Assembly (NCBI RefSeq): GCF_017591425.1
Contig: NW_024465369.1
Span: forward strand, 24,117,501-24,181,500
DNA: 64,000 bases
Direction: 5' to 3'
DNA from: Ochotona curzoniae
Taxonomy: Eukaryota; Chordata; Mammalia; Lagomorpha; Ochotonidae
The position numbers were made by a program, and so were the translations under genes. The notes under the pieces were generated by a model that was not told where the DNA came from, did not search any database, and was given only the letters and a program-made list of their open reading frames with translations. Position 1 is the first letter of the stretch. Every line of letters begins with the position of its first letter. Shown here one piece after another: positions 1 through 12,799 of the stretch.

Positions 1-2170
1 TCTTCCTACACTCTACATGAAACCAGTCCTTTACAGGAAGAATGAGATCAAGTTTGGCTCAAATCAATTGCATTTTAGTTGAGCAATGTAAGGCAAATAT
101 ACATGTTGGAACCAAATTTGGGCTGTGCCATATGGATAAGGGATAATGGAGGATAGGTAAAAAGAGGTATCAAAAACACAAGAAAGACCTTGGAAAATTT
201 TTGAATGAGTAAACAAGTCAATGAATGATCACTGACAAATGTTGAACACAATGAATGCTGGTAATTTTCTCTAAATATATGATTGCAAGATATAATTTGT
301 ATGCATGTCATATGAATGAAGCATGATTATTATTTGAGTAATGTCACATCAAATCTTTGCTACACATTGCTAAATCCTAAATGAATATTAACTATGCTCT
401 ATGGGCTGAATAAAAAAAGAGAAATATCATTCTAAATGTATAAACCTACTTCGGACTTTAAACATAAAGCTATCTTGGAAATAAACTCCTAATTCTCCTA
501 ATTCTAGAACACATACAATTTTTGAGAAAAAATAAGACTGTAGTTTAGAGAAATCTCCCAGGAAAGTAGAGAACCTCACCTTGGTACTATGAATTGCTCC
601 AGGGAGGGAGGAATGATGCTTCTCTCATTGCACCTGTTACAGAAGTCTCTGTTTAGCTGAGCTGCTCACATTTTGTTTTGCCCAGCAGTTTGAGTACATG
701 TGACATATGATAGTGTTACAAAATGGAAAAATATATAGAATAATTAGAAGGCTGATTTATCTCAAACACAATGATAAGATTGTACACATCATCATCAATA
801 TTATTATACCTAGCATTTACTATTGTTTGCTCATTTCTTTAACAATTCACTTTGTTTTAATTTTTTCAGAAAAAGAAATCTTTTACCTGGTCAAGAGGAT
901 ACTGGTATGTTCCAAGTGGTTAAAATGCAACTTTATGTATTAAAAAAAACATTACTGCGAAGCTGTGAGGTACTCGCATAACTAAAAGGCAATCTGTGAA
1001 TAGTTCCTTCTTTAAAAACACCTTGAAAACTACATACCCTCCAACCTTCTTCCTGGCCAACTTGCTTCTATAACCTAGACACAGTCATTTACTCTAAGAT
1101 ATAGGTGGTTTCCTCTCATGAAAAAAATAAAAAGAAAATGTTGAAGGTTCCAAGGTATGTATTTTCAGTGTCAGCTTTTTCTTCCCACTAAAATGTGATA
1201 TTATTGATAGAAACTAGGCCATTTTCCATTTTATTCCTAAATTTATCAACACACATTGACTGCCTAAGTTAATAAGATATCCACACTGTATCAATTAGTG
1301 TTGTAACCCAAATATTTTTGCAAATTACATCCTTCCACCAACCTATTTTCTGACCGTTCACTTGCTCTCTTGCCAACAGAATCACTTCAGTGGCAGCTTA
1401 CCCAGTTGTTCTTCCCAGATAAGCTGTGCTGAAGAGGAAACTCTTGCTTTTGCTCACTATGCCTTACTTAAAATTCCAACAATTTAAGCGCAGACATGAT
1501 TTGAGATGAAGCATACACAAGGCGGGATGTCACTAATAAACACATACTCATATATACATGTGAAACATACTGATAGTAAATAATTACATGATGCTTATGA
1601 TGATTACTTGGAGGCTTAAACAATAAATACAAAATGTAATCAGGAGAGTTACGTTGAGAAGACTTCTAATTGCATGTAAACAATTCAAAATGGAAAACTG
1701 CTAACTTTTTGAAACATTTATTAATGAATAAATACAAGAGTAAGTCAGCACATAAGTATCTCTATCACATTGGAATGAGGTAGAGGTAGAACAGTGGCAG
1801 GTACGTATTTTCAGGAAAGTGGTTTGAACACAACTTTCTCCTGTGACTACCTGAAAAGCTTTCCCGGGAAGGTTATGTTCAGAAGTGTTAACTAAGTAAC
1901 ATTTTAGTGAGATCTGAGAAGCTGCAGACCTGAAAGTAAAACAAGAGCTGAGAAAATCCATATAGGACCAGGTAATATCTGTGGGCAGCTTGAAATAGAA
2001 GTGGTGTCACAGAGGCAGGGAGCAGCGAGAGAAAACTCGAGAGCCAGAGATATTTAGGAAGCACATAACACAGTACATTTGAACTACTGGGTGCCTGTCA
2101 AAGGAAGCATGCCATCCAGAAATTATCCCACGGAAATCTGAGCACGTGGAGGAAATTAAAATCCTTAATT
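1..2170. other. unique AT-rich sequence, nothing recognised
   Basis: No repeat family, RNA gene or exon-like frame could be recognised. The open frames present are short, low in complexity and lack splice or codon context. Confidence 0.4.
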
Positions 2171-2173
2171 TCT

Positions 2174-2502
2174 GGGCCCGGCACAATAGCATAGCAGTTA
2201 AAGTCCTCACCTCGCACATACCAGGATTCCATATGGGCCCCTGGTTCTAATCCCGGTGACCCCACTTCTCATCCAACTCGCTGTTTGTGGCCTGGGAAAG
2301 CAGTCAAGGACGGCCCAAAGCCTTGGGACCCTGTACCCATGTGGGAGACCCAAAAGAGCTCCTGGCTTCAGATTGGCTCAGCTCCGGCCGTTGCGGCCGC
2401 ATGGGAAGTGAACCATCAGATGGAAGGTCTTCCTTTCTGTCTCATCTCCTCTCTGTATATCTGACTTTCCAATACAATAAATAAATAAGTAAATCCTTCT
2501 TT
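2174..2502 (+). mobile_element. C-type SINE, near full length
   Basis: It starts GGGCCCGGCACAATAG and runs through 'GGATTCCATATGGGCC', 'GGCCTGGGAAAGCAG' and 'GGGAAGTGAACCATC' to an (ATAA)n tail. The moderate divergence from the young copies at 49.3 and 57.9 kb suggests an intermediate age. No clear target-site duplication was found. Confidence 0.88.
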
Positions 2503-2739
2503 AACAATTGCTGATACTAAAAGAACTGATTTTTTGAGAAGTCTGAAGACTAATGACATGTCCTTGTCATTTTCCAAACCTGAAGTGAACAAAAAGGCAA
2601 AGCTAAAGGATCAGGACATATGTTTTGATTTACTAGATTCAAAGAAAACAGTAAAATTTTTTATGACAGCATGTTCTATACAACCAGAAGTTTAAACTAT
2701 TTGATCTCTAAAATATGAGATAGGGAGTTAACAAATGTG

Positions 2740-2935
2740 GTGGAAAGTAGGCCCTGCAGTAGGGCCTTGAGATCCTGCACCTGCGTGGGAGACCTGGCTC
2801 CTGGCTTTGGATCAGATCGGTGCAGCACTGGCCGTTGTGGTCACTTGGGGAGTGAATCATCAGGCAGAACTCTTTCTCTCCTCCTCTCTGTGTACCTGAC
2901 TTTCCAATAAAAAATTAAATAATTCTTTAAAAAAC
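2740..2935 (+). mobile_element. C-type SINE, 5' half missing
   Basis: Only the 3' part is present: 'CCTGCACCTGCGTGGGAGACC', the 'TTGGGGAGTGAATCATC' block, the pyrimidine run and the AATAAA tail. The tRNA-like head is absent, either by 5' truncation or deletion. Confidence 0.82.
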
Positions 2936-3461
2936 ACACAAAATTTGGAGTTTTGATTTCAACTTTCAGATTTTCACTTTTGATATGAAGTTATCAAAGA
3001 TATTATGAATATGAGTTTAACCCTTAAAAAAATCCCGAGTCTATCACTGTAGGTGTTATGTAATATTGTTTTATTGGGAGAACTTGAGACAATATGTGTA
3101 TTTTCTAAACTAGAAAGTATCATCTAAATATAAGCTTTAATTATATTGTATGGTTTAAATAGGTTATATAATAAATCACAGAAAATTGTTAAGTATAATT
3201 AACAATTTCTAGAACTGACTTTCAATTTGTTTCATCAATTTGTTATTCAATTGTTTTAATTTAACCTAGTCCCATAGAGTATCCTTTTACTCTGCCTTCA
3301 ATATAACATTAAAGCAAATATTTGAGTAAATTTAGTGCAAAAGTTGACGTGGAGCCTGTATCAGAGGTCTTCTAAAGAAAAGTTCATGGAAATGTATACC
3401 ATAAAAAGCTATGCAAAAACTTCAAATTTTTTGCTCCTAATTATATCTTTTAGCAAATGTA

Positions 3462-3745
3462 TTTATTTTGATTTTTATTCATAAGGCATAAAGACAGAGA
3501 AAAATCTTTCATTTGCTGGCTCACTCCCCGAATGCCTGCCTGGAGTTAGGCCAGGCTGAGGCGAGGAACCAGGGATTCGACCCAGGTCTCCATGTGGTTG
3601 ACAGGTTCACAAGTATTGGAGAAGTCATGTACTGCATCCCCTGGTGCACATTACCAGGCACCTGGAACTGGGACTGGAGTTGAGATGGGACACAGGCAAC
3701 AAAAGCATTATCTTAACCATTGTGCCAAATACCTGCACCATAATC
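3462..3745 (-). mobile_element. old C-type SINE
   Basis: Read on the minus strand it has the C-repeat order: a degenerate head near 3740, body, and A-rich tail near 3465. It is strongly diverged and closer to the ancestral lagomorph C repeat than to the GGGCCCGGCGC copies. Confidence 0.7.
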
Positions 3746-3749
3746 TTAG

Positions 3750-5660
3750 CGTTTAATTTTTTTCCAACAAACCTTTAAAGTCTCTTCATATTTTCAGTGT
3801 GGAGACATTAAAAGGAAGAGGAAGAGCCTTTGAGAGTCTGGTATTGAAGTTCAGGCTTCTCACTTCCTGATACCCAGTTCATCACTACCAGCTTTCCCTC
3901 ATGTCCTCAAGGAGCCCACACAGACACATTGTTCACTGACAGCAGTGCCTCCATCCGACTTAGATGAGGTCATGACATCTAGACATCTAGAGAGGTCATG
4001 ACCAATTTATTTTTAGATTCTTGGTAAAATAAAAGAGGACGAAATGCCACATTTCGTTAGCAAATTACCATATATTTTTAATGTCTACCTTAACGAATCA
4101 ATGTATAAGGACTAAACACACATGAACAGTCACAATGGCTTAATGCACAGTCTTTTTATCATTAAGAATGTGAAAGCTCTAAACTGTTTGAAGCCACTGG
4201 TGCTTCTACCTCGTAGGGGCCTTTAGTTCACTGAGCTGTCTACTATCGTGTCCCAGCAATTCACTACCTACTCACTGAGGCTGTGCTTATACAACTGAAC
4301 AGCTGTTCATTACTGTCTTCAGAGTAACAACATGAGTTGTCATTTCGTAACCAGGAAAGCCCCACTGCCTCCTGCCCACTACCAGCTTCTGGAACTTCTT
4401 TCACATTGGTACTCTCATTCTGAAATGTCTTTGTGTGTGTCAAAATCCTAGAGTGGAGAAACTGATTCTAAATTAGGTAATCTCTAAAACATTCCCAAGG
4501 ACTAGAAAAAAAGATGGTATTGCAGTCTTCCATATGTTGGCAATAAGATCTTACTCCAGTCTTCATACATAACATTTAGCAACATTTAGCAGCCTAATGG
4601 AAGTAAAAACTCATTACTGTCTAGGAGAGGGAAAGAGGAAGAGGATAGGGTGGATGGAAAGGGAGAAGGAGAACAAATGAAAGGGAAAGAAAGAGAGAGA
4701 AGACATAGTCTATGTTGCTTCCTGAAAACTTCCATGTTGAGAAGACATACTCTACACAAATCTCAGTTCCTGATTGCACATTGTAAGGCCTTAACATACT
4801 GGGGGATTCTTTAACATAATGAAGCTCTACCCCAACCTGGAATTCACTCTGCATGCCCTATATATTGTCTGTCTCACCATCAATTCAAAGTAACTGAAAG
4901 AGAATTGAGATTAAATTCTGAAAAACAAGCCTCATCACAATAGAAAATCCAATTAGCTTTAGATACAATGGCTGCATACCAGCAGTAGCACTGTAATTTT
5001 GCCTTCAATGAAAATGGTTTAGCTGTTCATTAGATAGCATGTCAAAAATTAAACAATGCCAATTATTTTCCTTGTTCTGATATCTAGTGTTATCTGGGGA
5101 ATTGCATTAGAAGGATGATTATTGATATACAACTCAACTATATGCAGTTCCGGGAACCTCTGCTTTTTCTCATTTTATCTTTTCTTGTATGTCCTGGTGT
5201 GACAGAAAATAATTATCTCTGGGGAGTCTAGAGTGAACTCCTGTACAATGATTTAGAGATTGCGAAATGTTGATGCTGATAGTGTTGATGTCATTTTTAG
5301 CTTTCCTAAGTGAAAAGTGACACTAAACAGCAGTATTATCATGCTTAATGTCTCAGCTTCTCTGTGACAGAAGTAATGAAAATGCTTCCCCTGCTTGAAG
5401 CAGGGAAACTGAGAGGCCGTATGGGTTACTGAAATTTTCATGTGGGATTTTTGGTAGAGCTGGAAGCAAAAGCCAGTTCTTTCCCTCAAGATAGGCGATC
5501 AGTCTTCAGACTGCCCTTTCTCAAATATGCTGCCCCCTGTATTTCTACAACAGCTCTGTGCTAATTTTTATTGTTTGACTTAGTTGCAGTCAATAAAAAG
5601 TACTGATTTTTCTTTTTAACCACAAAATTGTGAAGGATAGAAATATGCTTGTGACACAAT
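3750..5660. other. unrecognised sequence with a purine-rich block
   Basis: No gene or repeat family was recognised. Positions 4622-4704 are almost entirely purine on the plus strand (GGGAAAGAGGAAGAGG type). The rest is AT-rich with no diagnostic feature. Confidence 0.4.
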
Positions 5661-5664
5661 CCCT

Positions 5665-5990
5665 GAGCCTGGTGCAGTAGCCTTGTGGCTAAATTCTTGC
5701 CTTGCATGTGCCAGGATCCCATATGGGCCCTGGTTTGTGTCTCGGCTGCTCTACTTCCCATTCAGCTCCCTGCTTGTGGCCTGGGAAAGCAGTAGTGATG
5801 GCCTAAAGCCTTCAGACCCTGCACCCACATGGCAGACCCAGAAAAAGCTCCTGGCTTTGGATTGGGTCAGCTCCAGTCATTGCAGCCATGTGGGGAGTGA
5901 AACAGTGGATGTAAGAACTTTCTTTCTGTCTCTCTTTCTCTCTCTGTAAATCTGTCTATCCAATAAAAATAAATAAATCTTTAAAAAAAA
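5665..5990 (+). mobile_element. C-type SINE, full length
   Basis: The head GAGCCTGGTGCAGTAGCC, the 'GGATCCCATATGGGCCC' block and the AATAAAAATAAATAAATCTT tail are all present. A short direct repeat GACACA before the head and after the tail is a possible target-site duplication. Confidence 0.88.
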
Positions 5991-5994
5991 AGAC

Positions 5995-7150
5995 ACAGTC
6001 ACCATTCTCAAAAAAAGTTTAACAACACCACAAAGCAGATAAACTAGCTTATTAGACATACATAAGGATTATGTTAAAAACTTTCAAAAATAGGTAAAAT
6101 ATAAATTATAGGTGTCTGCATATACATCCTAAGAAGTGCAAAAGTGGTATGAAAATTAAAGAATTTTGGTTGGGAGCTAAGGAAAATTAGGGAGGGTAAA
6201 GAAGAGAAAAAGAGAGGAAGGCTAGGTTACAATTCCTTCTGTGGCTACTTTTGATTTGGCCAGCATGTCCTTTTAATGGGATATAAAAGACTTTATAAAA
6301 ATACAGGGTCATGGGCTATACCCCAGACATAGAGTTTCCATGAATCTACAGCAAGGTCCCCAGCCATATATGTTTAACAAGCCTCCCCCAGGCTTAAAGT
6401 CAGAGCTTTGATCTATATACTGGGATACAGAGCTTTGAGAATGCCCCACCCATCAGTGCTAAGGAAAGAAGAATGCTGACTTGGAAGGCATGGATAGTAT
6501 AAGGGTTCACAAGTGGTAAATGTTTTAAACACTGTTTTATATCATGGTATAATAGGATTGGAAGAAGGAAGGAAAAAAAGAGATAGGGGTAATTAACTGA
6601 GCCTTCTTCCGGCTCAAATGCACTTGGGCACAAACCAATCCTATTGCTTCAGTGAAATAGGACTCCTAGCAGGGCCTCAACTTCCCCTATCTGCCTGCTA
6701 TATTTCCTCTGACCATAGTAATACATTTCATCTGGGACACACACAACTGATCTCATTTTGCATTTACGAATCACTTAAGGCTTTATCTAGGTATTTCCAG
6801 TCATTATATACCTGCATTTCTATATACCACCTATAAGGCTTTATTATTTTAGAATTCCAGATATGCATGAGAAAGAAAGCTGTTAATAATAGGTCACTTA
6901 GTCAATAACCTCCTTTCCTGCTTAATGTGAGATTATTCCTCCATCCCTGTTTCTAGTGCTCTGTTGCCTATGTTTTAAGCGTACTAACTGATGGTGATTC
7001 TGCCACTCCCCTCAGGAGACCATTATCCCGGCTTGCCATTTTCAGTCTCTGAGGGCTTTCCATGGTAATTAGCCTCAACTTGTTATTTCTTACTTTTGCC
7101 ATTGTCCTCGGTTATCAATTCCCTTGAAACAACATTACTTCTCTCACATT
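5995..7150. other. unrecognised sequence
   Basis: AT-rich sequence with a purine-rich patch near 6185-6230. No gene, RNA or named repeat was recognised. Confidence 0.35.
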
Positions 7151-7164
7151 AGTTATATATTTTT

Positions 7165-7487
7165 AAAGATTTATTTATTTATTGGAAAGTCAGATATGCA
7201 GAGAGGAGGAGAGACAGAGAGGAAGATCTTCCATCTGATGAGTCACTCCCCAAGTGACTGCAATGGCCGATGCTATGCTGATCCGAAGCCAGGAGCCAGG
7301 AACCTCTTCTGGGTATCCCACAGGGGTGCAGGGTCCCAAGGCCTTGGGCCGTCCTCGACTGCTCTCCCAGGCCACAAGCAGGGAACTGGATGGGAAGTGG
7401 AGCTGGTGGGACTAGAACCGTCGCCCATATGGGATTCCAGCAAGTTCAAGGCAAGGGCTTTAGCCGCTAGGTCACGCCACCGGGCCC
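7165..7487 (-). mobile_element. C-type SINE, young, with target-site duplication
   Basis: On the minus strand it is a complete copy: GGGCCC head at 7487, poly(A) end at about 7165. It is flanked by the direct repeat AGTTATATATTTT at 7151-7163 and 7488-7500. It sits immediately 5' of the L1 fragment that follows. Confidence 0.93.
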
Positions 7488-7504
7488 AGTTATATATTTT
7501 TATA

Positions 7505-7969
7505 TAAAAATGAAAATAGACACAAGATAGCTGAATAGTATACCCTATAACCATTTTAAGGTGTATAGCTGCCAGTTGTGTATAAACTAAAACTGAAATG
7601 TCAATGAAGTAGTCACAGAACTTACATTTTCTAACATATTGGTCACTCAGTGCCATGTCAATTAAGATCATGATGTTGTAAATTGTTGTTGAAGTTGTGT
7701 AGAGGCTTTTTATTGGAGGGGATGATATTCTGCCAGCTCAACTTTCAGGCCAGGGATTGTCTGCCAACTAAACTGTTGAATTTATCTGGACAATAAGATG
7801 CTGGACTCTGCATGGTCCATGCCCGCAATGACAAAATCATGACTGGATATGAACTGTACTACTGTAACAATATGGAGGAATTCAATATGGGGGGAATGCC
7901 TTTTTGGAGGGGTTGAGGGAATCCCAGAGCCTATGAATCTGTCATAAAATGAAATAAAAAAGAAAAAAT
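7505..7969 (+). mobile_element. L1 3'-UTR fragment, 5' truncated
   Basis: It is homologous along its length to 53852-53939 joined to 56812-57200, the L1 copy at 53-57 kb. It ends with 'GAATCCCAGAGCC'-type sequence, 'TCATAAAATGAAATAAAA' and an A-rich tail. GTTATATATTT occurs directly before (7489-7499) and directly after it (7970-7980), giving a target-site duplication. It lacks any ORF2 sequence. Confidence 0.85.
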
Positions 7970-8529
7970 GTTATATATTTCTAGATATTTTCCACAGCTT
8001 CAGAAACCTCTCTTAAAAGGCACTGGGCTAGTGGTTACCAGTTTATATATTAACTAATCACATATTGCAGGATAAAGATGGAGTTAATGGGATCAGTCAC
8101 TGGATTCTGGCAACACTGCATAGTTTTATGCATGTATCCCTGTGTTTGACTACATTGATGCTCTCATTCTGAGATCATACTCCTCTACAAAGCAATATCT
8201 CTTTAAGCACAGTGTGTCTAGCTCATGTGAAGGTGTCCCAGAAAAGGGTCCTTCCATTATTTGAAAACTAAGGGGTAGAAATACCCAGTTCATTAGAGTT
8301 CCGTGAGTGTTAAACAATGTCAGGTATGCAAGTAATTGAGTCAAAAATCCTAGCTTGTAGTAAACAATGAAGTCATGAGGCATACTTTATGTTAAAATAA
8401 ATACATATACGAAAGTTAAATAAACTTTATTCCATTTTAGCACTGTTACTTGCAAGTTGTATGACCTTCTTGGCGCTTACATGCAATTATTTAATATATA
8501 ACTTATAACTATTTACTGTATCAAGAATT

Positions 8530-8590
8530 CCTAGAGGGAGGTATTGTGTCTTATGCATTTAATGTCCAGTGCATCAAACTTGTTTAACTT
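8530..8590 (+). repeat. possible L2 3' fragment
   Basis: 'CTAGAGGGAGGTATTGTGTC' followed by 'CCAGTGC' matches the 'gagggcagggactgtgtc...cccagtgc' phrase of mammalian L2 3' ends. It is short and diverged. Confidence 0.4.
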
Positions 8591-8841
8591 TCCTGCACCT
8601 CAATGTCTCCATCTAGGAAATGCAAGGTACACTGCTTACCACTGTGTCAGACACATTTGATGCCTTACTCACACTTTCTTTGTGCAATTTTTTGCCCCAG
8701 CCATTGTTTGCTACTAGATGTGCACAGAAACACTCTGAAGATAACTCACCTCTGCTGCTCCCTCAGAAACACTGTCATCTGCTACGGGACATCTGCAGGA
8801 GTCTCACTGCAAGAAAGCAACCTCTTCTTACCCAAGCAGTG

Positions 8842-9015
8842 GTTTTCACAGAGAAGAGTTGGCTACCACAAAGGAAGGGGGCCACTGGCTATGGTTACCT
8901 GATACAGATAACTCTAGGATGTCCGCAAATATCCTACAATGCACAGAATAACCTCCCACAGCAATGAACTACCCAGCCCAAATGTTAACAGTGCCCATTT
9001 TGAAAAATCCTAAAC
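8842..9015 (+). mobile_element. MER5A-like hAT-Charlie MITE fragment
   Basis: 'CAGTGGTTTTCA' near 8842 resembles the MER5 terminal inverted repeat. 'ATCCTACAATGCACAGAATA' then 'CCCACAGCAATGAACTACCC' and 'CCCAAATGTTAACAGTGCC' follow the MER5A consensus order. It is a non-coding DNA-transposon fossil shared by placental mammals. Confidence 0.75.
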
Positions 9016-9126
9016 AAGCGACTCTGAAAAATCCTCATCTGAGGAAGACATCTACCCTCTTATTCTGCTTCCACTTTCCCTCGCTGTCTGCACACTGGAC
9101 CCACCAATAGGTTATTTCTCTGATTT

Positions 9127-9415
9127 ATTTTTTTAAGATGTTTATTTGTTAAATTATTAATAAATTTTAGACACAGACAGCTCAAATTGCTGGTCCACTA
9201 CCCAAGTTTCCCAAGAGTTGGGAAGCCAAAATTGGAGCCAGGAACTCAAGGTCTCATGCAGCAGCAGAGGGATTCAGAAACTAAAGTCATCACTGCTACC
9301 TCCCAGCATCTCCATTATCAGGAAGAAGCCAGAGCCAGGGACTTCAGCCAGTTACTCTATGGTGGCACATCCACCTAGCATCCACCTAGCTTCCAAACTG
9401 CTACACAAAAGAGCC
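9127..9415 (-). mobile_element. old C-type SINE
   Basis: On the minus strand the order is head, body and A-rich tail, strongly diverged. 'GGAGCCAGGAACTCAAGGTC' is the reverse of the 'gaagctcctggctcc' block. An 11-base local duplication (CATCCACCTAGC) lies at its head end. Confidence 0.65.
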
Positions 9416-9419
9416 ATCC

Positions 9420-10305
9420 CAATTTTCTCTGACAGCAAAGTTCATACACCAAACAACTAGTACAATCCTACACTGATTCCTGTTTCTGTGGTGTAAATGC
9501 TATAATGACAGAGATGTTTCTGTCATAGAATTACTGAAGGGCATGCATGGTATCTGTTCTGGAGGAAAATTAGTGCAACTAAAGACTGAAAGACCTGGTT
9601 AATACACTTAGCAAACACCAGGAAAACATGCGAAGAAGCAGATCATGAGAGCGCTCTTACACAAGGTTAAAATATAAGGCTGGATAGGGGATAATTTATT
9701 GACAACTGGAACATTCTCCCATGATATAGGGTGTAACATCTTAGCAAGAAAACACCCAATTGGCCCTAATACTGCTGGGACTGTTCCTCGAAGCTGGGAC
9801 CTTACCAAAGTACTGGATAAAATCCAGTCTTGGCAGAGTGATGGGGAATAGATCAAAAGACGTAGCAGTGTTGTAGTGGATTTATTATGGTATATCAAAG
9901 AACCCAGCATTTGGTTATATTGCACAATCGGATTCAAAGGAAGTTCTTTCACTCAGTTGCTTGTCAATATGTAGTGAGGAGAGCACCAGCACTTGGATGA
10001 GCATGATTATGGCTGTTCACAGTGGGAGAGGCTATATTGGCTAGTTTCCCTTATACTGATAGAATTTATATGATTCTAAAGTAGAACTGTCTTCACAGAA
10101 ACACAGTAGCCACAATTACTGAAACAGCTAGTAAGCTTAGAGTAATAGGATATCTTGACTCATAGAGATCTGTAGTAATTATTCATAAACCATAGGAGCC
10201 AGAAGAATGGGCAAGCCAGGTAGAGTTTTACTTGGCCTATATAAACAGAAGTTGAGATTTGGCAAGCAAAAACAAAGGTTGCTGTCAACTACCAGAGCAG
10301 AAAAT
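9420..10305. other. unrecognised sequence
   Basis: No exon or named family was recognised. The phrase 'GGCTGGATAGGGGATAATTTATT' type at about 9672 recurs in diverged form at about 10592 inside the L1 to the right, so a shared unknown repeat may be present. Confidence 0.3.
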
Positions 10306-10309
10306 AGCA

Positions 10310-11640
10310 TTCCGAATGGATATTTCACAGAAGAAATACAAATGGACAAAAATAAGTGAAAATTCCTCAGTATCACTACCTATCCTGAAAATGCAAATAA
10401 AAACCATAATTAGATAACATCTCACTCCAGTTGGAATAGCTGTTATTAAAAAATTGCTGGCAAGGATGTGTAGGTATGCATAATCTCTATTTTTGGAGGA
10501 AGCAGCTCAGCAAAGCAATTGTAAGATATGGTTAATATGGCCAGAAAAAATGCAGATATTGAGAGACCTCATATTCAGTCATGATAGAAGACTGGATGAG
10601 GGACAATTTATTAAAATTGTCATGACAACACTAGTGGGAATGTAAACTAGTACAGCCATTATGGAGAGCAGTATGGAGATTCTCAAAAAAAAAATAGAAA
10701 AAATATCTAACATATGACCCACCTGTTCTTTTCAAGAAATAAAATCAGTATATGAAACCAATACTTGCAGTAGAAACTATCATATAAAGAAATGAAGACA
10801 CATTGCAGTATGGATCTCTAATCCCAAATCAAAGATGAATTCTGAACAAAGTTGTAAATACATCTTGACAATAGGATGCTGGATTTTCTACCATTGTATA
10901 TACCTACAATATCATTACACACTTAAATAGCAGAATTATTGATTTTTGATGGTTTTTGAAGGACTACACTATTATTATAAACATATAGGAAAAATCCATG
11001 GGGGAAGAGTATTGGGGAGAGAGTGATTCAATTCTTGAACCTATGGATCTGTATCATAAAATACTTAAAATAAAAAAAGATACTTGCACTCATATGTTCA
11101 CTGCACCACTGCTCACAATAGCAAAGATATGCAATCAACATAAGTGACCATCACCAGACAAATGGATAAAGAAATCATGGTGCTATAAAAAACAAACTGA
11201 CATTTGTAGGGAAAAAAGAAAGAAACTGGAGATGATTATGTTAAGTGGAAAAAGCCAAATACCGAAAGACACACACATGTGTGTGGAAATAAAAAATTAA
11301 CATTGTTGCATATATCTGATCAGAATTTAAAGCAGGGTACTAGAAGATAAGAAGGATGGAAGCAGGGAAAGCAGGAAGGTTAGATAATAGGCAATTAAAC
11401 ACAATAGGGTAGTTACAACAGGTTCTGGCATTTATCTATACAATGTGGTGAATATGGCATTAAATGGTGCACAATACCCCATATAAAGAACTGGAAGAGA
11501 GGAGTCAAAGATAAAGAAATGAAAGTTGTCTGACAAAACCATTTTACCATTGAAAGTTGCATGGTATGCCTTAAAAATGTTCAAGTATTATATGTTAATG
11601 TAAAATTAAATTTTCAAAATTGAAAATTGTCATCACTCAC
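10310..11640 (+). mobile_element. old L1, end of ORF2 and 3' region
   Basis: Diagnostic L1 phrases occur in order: 'GAAATGCAAATCAAAACC'-like at 10390, 'CATCTCACTCCAGTTGGAAT' at 10419, 'GGGAATGTAAACTAGTACAG' at 10638, 'ATATGACCCA' at 10713, then 'TCACAATAGCAAAGATATG' and 'GACAAATGGATAAAGAAATC' at about 11115-11180. It is decayed and non-coding. A younger L1 tail interrupts it at 10770-11079. Confidence 0.85.
10770..11079 (+). mobile_element. younger L1 3'-end fragment nested in the old L1
   Basis: It ends 'GGGGAGAGAGTGATTC...CTATGGATCTGTATCATAAAAT' plus an A-rich tail, as do the other lagomorph L1 tails here at 7.9, 21.7 and 53.0 kb. The direct repeat ATACTTGCA lies at 10761-10769 and 11080-11088. 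The old-L1 reading resumes immediately afterwards. Confidence 0.8.
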
Positions 11641-11775
11641 CCAGTTTCTAAACCGAAATCAATTTTCAGACCCAGAGCTCAGTTTCTGATTTGGAGCCTG
11701 CTGATTAGCAAAGAACGACCCTTTTAGGAAGCATCCTGCAATACTACTGCGAGTACTTCAAAAGGTTCATGGTTA

Positions 11776-12087
11776 GAGGACCAGCACAGTGGCATAGCAC
11801 ACTAATCATCTACCTGCTAGATGATATGGGTGCTGGTTTGTGACCTGGTTGCTCTACTTCTAATCCAGCTCTCTGTCTATGGCCTGGGAAAGCAGCATGG
11901 GATGGCTCAAGCCCTTGGGTACCTGCACCCAGGTGGCAGATGGGGAAGAAGTTCCTGGCTCCCAGCTTCGAATCAGCTCAGCTCTGGCTATTTCAGCTAT
12001 CTGGGGAGTGAACCAGAGGATGGAACTCCCTCTGTCTCTCCTTCTCTCTGTAAAATCTGGCTTTCAAATAAATCTAAAAATAAATTC
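11776..12087 (+). mobile_element. C-type SINE
   Basis: The head GAGGACCAGCACAGTGGCATAG, 'GGCCTGGGAAAGCAG', 'TGGGGAGTGAACCAGAGGATG' and an AATAAATCTAAAAATAAA tail are visible. TTCATGG before the head and after the tail may be a target-site duplication. Confidence 0.85.
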
Positions 12088-12089
12088 AT

Positions 12090-12790
12090 GGAAAATGGAA
12101 CTAAAGAGTAAGTTTATTTCCATGCAGGCTATTTAAAAAATTCATACATAGGTTTTTCATAATAAAACACTTTCAATGGCCTTTTTGAAAATCTCTCAGA
12201 ACACCACATGCACACTGGGAGAGAATACTTAGGTTATTCAAGCACTATTCAACCTAAAACCTTGAGCTGCTCCTGACAACAAGCAATTCAAAATCCACTG
12301 TACCACTTGAACTTCAAGGGAGACTTTAAAATTAGTCAATGAATGGAATCCCAGCCCATGTCCATTTAATAGGATTCCACTGGGTTCAAAGTGCCCAGGC
12401 CCTTAGTGAACTCAACATCGAGTCTTTGGCCAATATTAAAAGAGCTTGCAGGTGACTGTAAGTTTCAGGGGGAAGTCCCTGAAACCTGCAATGGTAAATA
12501 TAACACCACCATTTGAAGAAGAGGAAAGGGGAAAGCCAGAATTAATTCACTCATTTGGCCTCTATAAAACCAGAAGGATCACTGTGTATAAACTGACCCA
12601 AACTAAAAATAACCAAGTAGCAACCACAATCATAACTGTTATACCAGATGTGGTCTTTGTTAAAATGTATTATCACAGTTTCTGGTACTTAATAAGTAGT
12701 TTTTGATCTGGCGAATATATTTTTCTCAATCTTAATAAATAATAAAAATCAAAAGTAGTTTGGCATCATGTGTTCAGTAGTATACTGTTA
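12090..12790. other. unrecognised sequence
   Basis: No gene or repeat family was recognised in this AT-rich stretch between a SINE and a solo LTR. Confidence 0.35.
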
Positions 12791-12799
12791 ACCCCAGAA

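Noticed and set aside
9608..9952. Possible retroviral or host protein on the minus strand (114 codons)
   Set aside because: No domain was recognised, and neighbouring phrases recur in an old L1 at 10.6 kb, suggesting repeat-derived non-coding DNA.
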